Shown here: positions 1 through 4,982 of the stretch, piece after piece
Numbering within the stretch: position 1 is the stretch's first letter
Layout: the number at the start of each line of letters is the position of its first letter
Source: Candidatus Dormiibacterota bacterium
GTDB taxonomy: Bacteria; Chloroflexota; Dormibacteria; Aeolococcales; Aeolococcaceae
DNA length: 6,176 nucleotides
Direction: 5' to 3'
NCBI GenBank assembly: GCA_019234035.1
Contig: JAFALX010000093.1
Span: 1 to 6,176, forward strand
Notes under the pieces: generated by a model
Told to the model about the DNA's origin: nothing
The model's input: the letters and a program-made list of their open reading frames with translations, nothing else
The model's database searches: none
Translations under genes and position numbers: made by a program

Positions 1-402
1 AACCTGCTGAGCGACACCTACTACGCGTCGTCGACCGACGGGGGCACGACCTGGTCGAAGAACGTCAAGCTCTCCGATCAGCCGAGCAACCGTCACTACG
101 GCCAGTGGGCCAACTACAGCGACATGCGCAACGACATCAACATGGTGTCGAACAACTACGCGGCGTACGTGGTGTGGGACGACTCGCGCAATGCCAGCCC
201 GAGCAAGGACGTGATGGACACCTACTTCGGCTCGGTGCAGCAGTCCGCGGTCCCCGCGTCCACCGGGACGACCGTCCTCTACGTCGTCATTGCCGTCGCC
301 GGCGGGCTCGTCCTCGCCGCGCTGATCCTGGTGGTGTTCGGTGTCGTCCTGCGCAGCCGCCGGGCCGCGCCCAAGCCGCCGGTGGGAACAACGGCGAGCT
401 GA
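1..402 (+). CDS. C-terminal part of a sialidase-like (BNR/Asp-box) exported protein with membrane anchor
   Basis: The gene enters from the left edge already open, so its start and most of its length are missing; 133 residues remain. Residues 11-18 read STDGGTTW, a full match to the Asp-box (S-x-D-x-G-x-T-W) of BNR/sialidase-type beta-propellers. Residues 56-63 (YVVWDDSR) look like the core strand of a further blade. A low-complexity linker follows, then one hydrophobic helix at about residues 92-117. A short basic tail (RSRR, then a Pro/Ala stretch) follows, which by the positive-inside rule lies in the cytoplasm. The propeller is therefore outside the cell, tethered by a type I anchor; there is no LPXTG sortase motif. 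Asp-boxes occur in sialidases, other glycosidases and non-enzymatic propellers, so catalytic activity cannot be claimed from this piece. The stop is TGA at 400-402. Confidence 0.8.
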   Translation, partial: NLLSDTYYASSTDGGTTWSKNVKLSDQPSNRHYGQWANYSDMRNDINMVSNNYAAYVVWDDSRNASPSKDVMDTYFGSVQQSAVPASTGTTVLYVVIAVAGGLVLAALILVVFGVVLRSRRAAPKPPVGTTAS

Positions 403-442
403 CCAGGGACAGAGGAAGGCAAAACACGTAACAGGCTGTAGG

Positions 443-477
443 GCCGGCCGGGAGTGCGCTGTGCACTCTCGGTCGGC
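443..477 (+). terminator. Hairpin between the BNR gene and the kelch gene, likely terminator
   Basis: Positions 443-457 pair with 463-477 around a five-base loop (458-462), giving a 15-bp GC-rich stem. Two of the pairs (447/473 and 451/469) are G-U wobbles when read as + strand RNA. They would be C-A mismatches on the other strand, which points to a + strand RNA structure. Only a short pyrimidine tail (TTC) follows, so it is not a classic U-tract terminator; high-GC bacteria often have such hairpins. It lies 40 bases after the BNR stop. It also covers the -35 region of the next gene's predicted promoter, so an operator role is the alternative. Confidence 0.55.
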
Positions 478-480
478 TTC

Positions 481-486
481 TACAAT
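481..486 (+). promoter_or_regulatory. -10 hexamer TACAAT of a probable leaderless promoter
   Basis: TACAAT differs from the TATAAT consensus at one base and fits the TANNNT pattern of high-GC actinobacterial promoters. It ends ten bases before the ATG at 497. A transcript starting the usual 6-7 bases downstream would have a leader of only three or four bases. There is no purine-rich Shine-Dalgarno sequence before the ATG, which agrees with leaderless translation. I see no convincing -35 hexamer; that region lies inside the hairpin. Confidence 0.5.
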
Positions 487-496
487 GTGACTGGCA

Positions 497-1861
497 ATGG
501 CTCAAATGGCGGCCCCGACCCGCGTCTGCGAGGCGCACGGGGTGGAAACCCGACTCAGCTGCGTCGAATGCGGTGCACCGATTTGCCTGCGCTGTCAGGT
601 GCGTACCGAAGTCGGCCTCAAATGTCCCAAGCACGCTGCGGTCCCGGATTCGGCGCTGCCGCGGCGCCGGCGGTCGGGTCGCGTCGCTGCCCTCGGCGCC
701 GCAGTCGTCGTGATCGCGCTGCTCGCAATCATCCTTGCGATCAAGCTCGGGTCGACACCCGGTCGCAACCTCCCTCCCGTGGGAACGACGTACGGCAGCT
801 GGCAAAACCTCACCGGCATGAGCGACATTCGCGGCAGCACGACGGCAGTTCGACTCACCGACGGCCGTGTGCTCGTCGCAGGCGGTGGTGACGGCAACGT
901 CGCGTTGAGCGGCACTGACGTCTTCAACCCGACGTCAAACACCTGGGCGTCCGGCGGGGCCATGAACGAGGCACGGCGCGGCAACGAGACCGTCCTGCTC
1001 AAGGACGGACGGGTGCTCACCGCCGGAGGCCTGCAGGGATCGACGGTGCTGGCATCGGCCGAGATATGGAACCCGGCGACGTCTGCCTGGACGCTCACCG
1101 CGCCGATGCACACCGCACGGTTGAACCAGATCCTCATCAGCCTCGCCGATGGGAGGGTCCTCGCCGCGGGCGGCCTGGTCTCGGCGTCGTCCACGACGTC
1201 GTCGGCTGAGGTGTACGACCCGGCGGCCAACACGTGGACGGTGGTGCCTGGCGGAATGCTGCAGAGCCGCTCCGATGCCGGTTCTGCGCTGCTCGACGGG
1301 GGCCGGGTGCTGATCGCCGGTGGCTACTCGCAGACAACCGGCGCCACACCGAACCCGCTGAGCGAGACCGAGCTCTTCGACCCGGCGGCAAGCCTCTTCG
1401 TCCGCGGCCCGTCGATGGTCAACCAACGTGCCGATCTGACGCTCACCCGCTTGCAGAACGGCGAGGTGCTCGCGGCCGGAGGGTTCTCCTCCAGCGCGGT
1501 GCTCAACACCGCAGAGCGCTACGACCCGGCGTCCTCGACGTGGAACCTGGTCGCGGGGATGTCGCAACAGCGTGAGCAGGCATCGGCGAGCCTCCTGCCC
1601 AACGGGTACGTGCTCGTCTCGGCCGGCGAGTCCGCGGACGTGGCCAATGGCGTGCTCAGCTCGCGCACCTCGTTGACAACGGCAGAGGTCTACAAGCCGA
1701 GTACGAACCAGTGGCTGGAGACATCGGCGATGCACTGCCCGCGCAGCACGCAGGCGCAGGTGACGCTGAGCAGCGGCACAGCCCTCGTGGTCGGAGGCGA
1801 AGGCCTCTCGCCCGGCGCGGGCGTGGCACATCAGAACTGCGCCGAGCTCTACACGCCTTGA
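497..1861 (+). CDS. Membrane protein: B-box-like zinc finger, one TM helix, seven-unit kelch propeller
   Basis: The product has 454 residues. Residues 11-46 hold eight potential zinc ligands spaced C11-x2-H14-x7-C22-x2-C25-x4-C30-x2-C33-x9-C43-x2-H46. This resembles the B-box-type finger at the N-terminus of many actinobacterial rhomboid proteases, down to a PIC..C and VG..C pattern. A basic stretch RRRR (56-59) precedes one hydrophobic helix at about 63-82, so the finger should be cytoplasmic and the rest outside. From residue 102 on there are seven kelch units with the pattern M-x3-R, DGRVLVAGG, AE-x-YDP, TW. Their glycine pairs lie at 129, 177, 225, 275, 328, about 376 (degenerate) and 433. 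The last unit lacks its W strand, and W102 before unit 1 appears to supply it, closing a seven-bladed ring. No catalytic function is visible; binding of a protein or glycan is likely. ATG 497 is favoured by the nearby -10 element, with an in-frame ATG at 506 as alternative. The next gene overlaps its stop. Confidence 0.85.
   Translation: MAQMAAPTRVCEAHGVETRLSCVECGAPICLRCQVRTEVGLKCPKHAAVPDSALPRRRRSGRVAALGAAVVVIALLAIILAIKLGSTPGRNLPPVGTTYGSWQNLTGMSDIRGSTTAVRLTDGRVLVAGGGDGNVALSGTDVFNPTSNTWASGGAMNEARRGNETVLLKDGRVLTAGGLQGSTVLASAEIWNPATSAWTLTAPMHTARLNQILISLADGRVLAAGGLVSASSTTSSAEVYDPAANTWTVVPGGMLQSRSDAGSALLDGGRVLIAGGYSQTTGATPNPLSETELFDPAASLFVRGPSMVNQRADLTLTRLQNGEVLAAGGFSSSAVLNTAERYDPASSTWNLVAGMSQQREQASASLLPNGYVLVSAGESADVANGVLSSRTSLTTAEVYKPSTNQWLETSAMHCPRSTQAQVTLSSGTALVVGGEGLSPGAGVAHQNCAELYTP
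800..1858 (+). repeat. Seven kelch units coding region (membrane-anchored kelch protein)
   Basis: This covers residues 102-454 of the zinc-finger kelch protein. The units are about 46-57 residues each, anchored by M/R pairs at 108/112, 156/160, 204/208, 254/258, 307/311, 355/359 and 412/416. The blade-ending aromatic residues are W150, W198, W247, F301, W349 and W406. The sixth unit has lost its second glycine (AGE in place of AGG) and carries a longer loop. Confidence 0.8.
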
Positions 1862-2454
1862 CGCTTCGCGACCGAGTCGCGAGCGCAGCTGTCGCGGGGC
1901 TCTCGGTGGCGCTTGCTGCCTGCGGCAGCGCGACGGCCGGCCCGGCCAACGCCGGTAGCGCCGGTGTCTGCGCCGGTCAGACCGGCGTGAGCAGCGCGAG
2001 ATCCACGAGCTACGTGGTCGTCCTTGTCGCGACGACCGAGGTCATCTCGGCCGTGGCCGCGCAGTCCACATCGTCGTCACCGTCGTCAGCGCCGCCTGTG
2101 ATCCTGAGCGGCACCGAGGCCTCTGTCGACGGACCCGGCGCCACACATTTCGAGCTGCACATCTGCGACCGTTCGACGGGCGCTGTGGCCGTCGGACTGC
2201 ATCCCGAGGCGACGCTGCGCGACGCGAGCACAGGCGCAGCGCCCGAAGCGCTGCCCCTGGCCGTCCTGCAGGATGCCGGCCAGGGAGTGAGCGGCACCGC
2301 GTACGGAAACAACGCGATGCTCCAGCAGGAGCACACCTACATCATCGACGCCACGATTGACGCGGCCGACGAGGTGAGCCTTTCTTATCAGGTGCCGGTC
2401 ACTGGGCCGACGCCGTCACCGTCGCCGGGCGGCCAGATGCACGACATGGGCTGA
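1858..2454 (+). CDS. Small lipoprotein with TTG start, possible metal- or ligand-binding domain
   Basis: The product has 198 residues. I chose the TTG at 1858-1860 because it overlaps the upstream TGA in a TTGA junction and puts a lipoprotein signal at the very N-terminus: positive residues R4 and R6, a hydrophobic core at about 7-19 and lipobox LAAC with C22 as the lipidated cysteine. The frame stays open upstream to an ATG at 1711, but that part is an Arg-rich shadow of the kelch gene. No clear Shine-Dalgarno precedes the TTG, so translation is probably coupled to the kelch gene. After a Ser/Pro-rich linker (about 69-80), residues 81-182 look like a beta-sandwich, with HFELHICD at 97-104, YGNN at 149-152 and YIIDATID at 161-168. 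This recalls immunoglobulin-like periplasmic metal-binding proteins, but I cannot assign a family. The tail is TPSPSPGGQMHDMG, whose Met/His/Asp residues could bind metal. C38 and C103 are free to form a disulfide. It is probably the extracytoplasmic partner of the kelch protein. Confidence 0.75.
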   Translation: MTLRDRVASAAVAGLSVALAACGSATAGPANAGSAGVCAGQTGVSSARSTSYVVVLVATTEVISAVAAQSTSSSPSSAPPVILSGTEASVDGPGATHFELHICDRSTGAVAVGLHPEATLRDASTGAAPEALPLAVLQDAGQGVSGTAYGNNAMLQQEHTYIIDATIDAADEVSLSYQVPVTGPTPSPSPGGQMHDMG

Positions 2455-2461
2455 GTCAGCC
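2449..2461. other. Palindrome joining two facing stop codons
   Basis: Positions 2449-2454 (GGCTGA) and 2456-2461 (TCAGCC) are exact reverse complements around the single base 2455. The TGA of the lipoprotein gene on the + strand and the TGA of the kelch lipoprotein gene on the - strand form the inner arms. One base separates the two coding regions. There is no intergenic room for a terminator, so each transcript must run into the opposite gene unless it ends within coding sequence. Confidence 0.7.
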
Positions 2462-3610
2462 GGCGCGGAACAGCTCGGAGGATGCAAGCCCCGCACCCTG
2501 CGGCGGCACCACCTGACCACCTGCCACCAGCACCTCGCCGTTGCTCAACAGGCTGGCGGTGTGTTGCTCTCGCTCCTGTATCAGGTTGGGCCCGCGCTGC
2601 CACTTCCCGGACCCGGGGTCGTACAGCTCCGTGGCGGCCGTCGCGGAGCTGCTCGGACCAATCCCCCCCGCGACGAGCACTCTGCCGTCGCCGAGCAGCG
2701 TCGCGGTGTGGAGGCCGCGTGGGATGGCCATGGCGCCAGTGGTTCGCCACGTGCCCGCCGCGGGGTCGTAGAGCTCCGCCGTGGCCGACGCGGGCGTGTT
2801 GCCGAACACCGACCCCGCGGCAAGCACCGCCCCGCTCCGCAGCAGCGTCATGGTGAAGAAGGCGTGCACCTGATGCATCGACCCGGTCGCCGACCACGTG
2901 TCGGTGGCGGGCGCGTAGATCTCCGCGGACGTCAGCCCGGTCGCATTCTGCACGGCCTCGAGGCCGCCGGCCTCGAGGACATCTCCGTTGGGCAGCAGCG
3001 CAGCGCTCTGCGCTCCGCGCGCCTGCGCCATGGGCGCCGCCTCCGACCACGTGCCGGCCGCGGGGTCGTAGATCTCCGCTGTCTTCAGAATCCCGCCGTT
3101 GCCGTCGCCGCCGGCGACGAACACCTTGCCGTTCGGCAGCAGCGTCGCCGTGTGCGTGTCACGGGCGGAGTGCATCGACCCCGTGTTCATCCACGTCCCG
3201 GTCGTGGGGTCGTAGAGCTCGCAGCTGGCAACCGCGGCCCCGTTGACGATGGTGGCGCCGCCCGCGACCAGCACCTGCCCGTTCGGCAGCAGCGTGGCAG
3301 TCGGCGAGGCCCGTGCAAGGCCCATCTGATCGGTGAGCTTCCACTGTCCCGTCGTGGGGTCGTAGATCTCCGCCTGGGTCAGCGCCACATTGCCCTGGCC
3401 GTAGCCGCCCACCACGAGAATTCGGCCGTCCTTCAGCGTGGCCGTCGCCTGTCCATAGCGCGCAATCCGCAACGCGCCTGTCTTCACCCAGGTGCCGGCA
3501 GACGGCGTCGATGCGCCGCAGGCGGCTGCCACCAGGCTCACGGCAAGCCCGAGCAGCAGCCAGCGCAGGGCTGGAGAAACTGCGCGCCCGCCTGGACTTC
3601 GTCTCTTCAC
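2456..3610 (-). CDS. Kelch-repeat lipoprotein, seven units
   Basis: The product has 384 residues if it starts at the GTG read at 3610-3608. The frame is open upstream to 3790, but that would overlap the protease gene. The GTG directly precedes a proper export signal: KRR, then a hydrophobic core at about 17-30 and a lipobox-like VAAAC with C31 as the lipidated cysteine. The residue three before the cysteine is Ala, not the commoner Leu. Residues 41-384 form seven kelch units with glycine pairs at 68, 117, 167, 215, 266 (GS, degenerate), 315 and 364. The blade tryptophans are W90, W140, W188, W239, W288 and W337. W41 sits before unit 1 and the last unit ends at residue 384 without a tryptophan, so the ring is probably closed by W41, as in the + strand kelch protein. 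The protein should be an outward-facing propeller on the cytoplasmic membrane with a binding role; no catalytic residues are evident. A TATA element lies just upstream, suggesting a leaderless message. Confidence 0.85.
   Translation of the reverse strand: MKRRSPGGRAVSPALRWLLLGLAVSLVAAACGASTPSAGTWVKTGALRIARYGQATATLKDGRILVVGGYGQGNVALTQAEIYDPTTGQWKLTDQMGLARASPTATLLPNGQVLVAGGATIVNGAAVASCELYDPTTGTWMNTGSMHSARDTHTATLLPNGKVFVAGGDGNGGILKTAEIYDPAAGTWSEAAPMAQARGAQSAALLPNGDVLEAGGLEAVQNATGLTSAEIYAPATDTWSATGSMHQVHAFFTMTLLRSGAVLAAGSVFGNTPASATAELYDPAAGTWRTTGAMAIPRGLHTATLLGDGRVLVAGGIGPSSSATAATELYDPGSGKWQRGPNLIQEREQHTASLLSNGEVLVAGGQVVPPQGAGLASSELFRAG
2459..3490 (-). repeat. Kelch units visible as a DNA-level tandem repeat, about 144-154 bp period
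   Basis: A 36-bp core coding for the YDP-TW strands recurs at 2600, 2747, 2893, 3047, 3191 and 3341, at spacings of 147, 146, 154, 144 and 150 bp. The copies at 2747 and 3047 match at 33 of 36 bases by my count. A second shared block, containing GGCAGCAGCG, recurs at the LLPNG strands (for example near 2991, 3133 and 3283). The units are closer to one another at DNA level than those of the + strand kelch gene. Confidence 0.7.
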
Positions 3611-3677
3611 GCGCGCGTATAGTCGTTCAACGCTGGGGCAATTCGCAACCTGCGATTGGCGGCTGGACGAGGTGACA
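3611..3677. promoter_or_regulatory. Divergent promoter region between kelch lipoprotein and protease genes
   Basis: The 67 bp separate two genes that point away from each other. A symmetric TATA lies at 3618-3621. Read on the + strand it is TATAGT (3618-3623), a TANNNT -10 that would give the protease message a leader of about 45-50 bases. Read on the - strand it is TATACG (3621-3616), or GACTAT at 3624-3619, placing the start of transcription at or within a few bases of the kelch GTG at 3610. No good -35 hexamer is visible for either direction. Confidence 0.45.
3669..3675 (+). promoter_or_regulatory. Ribosome binding site deciding the protease start
   Basis: GAGGTGA matches the anti-Shine-Dalgarno complement AGGAGGTGA over seven bases. 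Five bases lie between its GG core and the GTG at 3678. The in-frame GTG at 3672 is part of this site and has no comparable site of its own, so 3678 is the preferred start. Confidence 0.7.
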
Positions 3678-4889
3678 GTGCGAGGAAACGCGGGCCGGAG
3701 ACTGGCAATCGCTGCCGCACTCTGCGCTGTCGTCTGTGCCAGTGCCGCAAGCCTGTTTCCGAGCAGGACCGTGGCGGCGACAGCCGACAACCCGGCAATC
3801 CGTCAGGCGGTCACCATTGCAAAGCCGTCGGTCGTCTTTCTGTACGTGCAGATCACCGGCTCGCTGCTCGATCACCGCGACGGCCAGGTGCACGGCCCGT
3901 ACACCACGAGCTCCAAGGGGAGCGGCTTCTTCATCGACCCCGGCGGCGACATCGTGACGGCGACCCACGTCGTCACACCGACCGACGATGACCTGCACAC
4001 AGCGCTCGTCGACCGCTACATCATCGCGGTGACGGGGAATCAGCTCGCGACGAACAGCCCGACGTTCACCGCGTACATGAACGCGACGCAACCGGAGAGC
4101 GTCTCGACCAGCATCCGCGTGGTCACGCAGTCGATGAACATCCCGGGCAATGCGACCAATGACGACCTGCAGCGCCTGGGATTGCCGGCCACGATCCTCG
4201 CGCAGAGTCCCGTCGCGAACCTGGACACGTCGGTCATCCACGTGAGTCGGACCAAGCAACCGGCGGTCCTGCTCCACCAGGGGGAGACCGCACCTGCGCA
4301 CCAGTCGATGGCGCTCATGGGGTACCCGCAGATGGCGCCGACGTTCTCCACCGCGCCGGAGATCGACTTCGGCACCGTCAGCGACGTTCGCGCGGTCGGC
4401 AGCGCCGTACCGCCCGGTGTCGGGGTGCTGCCGACGCAGGCCACGGTGATCGTCAGCAGCGCGTACTCGGAGCACGGCGTGAGCGGTGGGCCGGGGATCG
4501 ACGCGCAGGCCAACGTCGTCGGGCTGGTCTCCTTTGGGGCGGTCGCCGGCACGCCGATCTTTCTGGTCAGTGCCGACGACATCTCGGGCATCGTCGCCAA
4601 GGCCGGCGTGACCAATGCGTTGAGTGACGCCGACCGGGCGTGGCGCAACGGTGTCGCGGCGCAGCAGACCGGCGATCAGTCGGCCGCCGCCGCCGACTTC
4701 CGCACATGCATCGACGAGAGCCCCGACAACACGGGGTGTCACCAGCAGCTTGCGCAGGTCACCTCGAGCTCGTCGCCCAGCGGCGGCGCGCCGATCGTGC
4801 TGATCGTCATCGGCGCGATCGTGCTCGTGGTCGTGATCGCCGGCGGCGCCGCCTGGTATCTGCGCCGCCCCGAGGCCGAGGACTACTGA
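3678..4889 (+). CDS. Membrane-anchored trypsin/HtrA-like serine protease with TPR-like segment
   Basis: The product has 403 residues. The N-terminus (RR at 7-8, hydrophobic core at about 9-27, possible cleavage after A34 in TVAA) is a signal peptide or an N-terminal anchor. The protease fold spans about 37-310. The catalytic triad is visible: H97 in TATHVV, D183 in NLDTSVIHV and S269 in GVSGGP, preceded by the GSGFFID strand at 81-87. His and Asp are 86 residues apart, far more than in typical HtrA domains, because residues about 103-178 form an insertion. There is no PDZ domain. Instead residues 316-360 (A-x3-G-x6-GD, then a helix ending ESPDN) resemble one TPR plus the start of another, with C344 and C354 able to form a disulfide. 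One TM helix at about 372-394 and a short cytoplasmic tail (RRPEAEDY) follow. It probably cleaves or binds extracytoplasmic proteins; the substrate is unknown. It is divergent from the kelch lipoprotein gene and probably shares its control region. Confidence 0.85.
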   Translation: MRGNAGRRLAIAAALCAVVCASAASLFPSRTVAATADNPAIRQAVTIAKPSVVFLYVQITGSLLDHRDGQVHGPYTTSSKGSGFFIDPGGDIVTATHVVTPTDDDLHTALVDRYIIAVTGNQLATNSPTFTAYMNATQPESVSTSIRVVTQSMNIPGNATNDDLQRLGLPATILAQSPVANLDTSVIHVSRTKQPAVLLHQGETAPAHQSMALMGYPQMAPTFSTAPEIDFGTVSDVRAVGSAVPPGVGVLPTQATVIVSSAYSEHGVSGGPGIDAQANVVGLVSFGAVAGTPIFLVSADDISGIVAKAGVTNALSDADRAWRNGVAAQQTGDQSAAAADFRTCIDESPDNTGCHQQLAQVTSSSSPSGGAPIVLIVIGAIVLVVVIAGGAAWYLRRPEAEDY

Positions 4890-4982
4890 GTCAGGACCTC
4901 CGGCCCTGTTCTCGGGGCCCAGTTCGCGCGACCATAGCGGCGGGAATGAGTCATGCGTTTCCCGCGGCTGAGAGGACTGGAC
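4890..4982. other. Spacer between protease and DUF4389 genes, with a repeated TGAGTCA
   Basis: The 93 bp hold no gene. TGAGTCA occurs at 4887-4893, covering the protease stop codon, and again at 4947-4953, exactly 60 bp apart. A weak GC hairpin (4902-4906 with 4915-4919) has an eight-base loop and no U-tract. No convincing promoter is present, so read-through from the protease gene is possible. Confidence 0.35.
4971..4976 (+). promoter_or_regulatory. Ribosome binding site of the DUF4389 gene
   Basis: AGAGGA lies six bases before the ATG at 4983, a normal Shine-Dalgarno position. It supports that start over the in-frame ATG at 4953, which has only a GGCGGGA stretch seven bases upstream. Confidence 0.65.

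Noticed and set aside
410..419. Shine-Dalgarno-like purine run CAGAGGAAGG after the BNR stop
   Set aside because: No ATG, GTG or TTG lies at a proper distance downstream, so no small gene can be supported.
935..1831. 298-codon open frame on the - strand
   Set aside because: It is antisense to the zinc-finger kelch gene, with Arg/His-rich composition and repeats that mirror the kelch units.
1711..1857. Upstream extension of the small lipoprotein to an ATG at 1711
   Set aside because: It overlaps about 150 bases of the kelch gene, is Arg-rich, and would bury the lipoprotein signal.
2561..3622. 353-codon open frame on the + strand
   Set aside because: It is antisense to the kelch lipoprotein, Arg-rich, and its apparent repeats simply mirror the kelch units.
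3639..3657. Possible operator with inverted TCGC/GCGA arms in the divergent spacer
   Set aside because: Only four bases per arm match, which is expected by chance in this composition.
3492..3677. Upstream extension of the protease to an ATG at 3492
   Set aside because: It would overlap the start of the divergent kelch lipoprotein gene and both predicted -10 elements. The signal peptide and the Shine-Dalgarno site place the start at GTG 3678.
3611..3790. Upstream extension of the kelch lipoprotein to an ATG at 3790
   Set aside because: It runs through the divergent spacer into the protease gene and puts 60 residues before the signal peptide; the GTG at 3610 starts just before it.
4902..4919. 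Possible terminator after the protease gene
   Set aside because: The stem is only five pairs with an eight-base loop and no U-tract; it is too weak to call.
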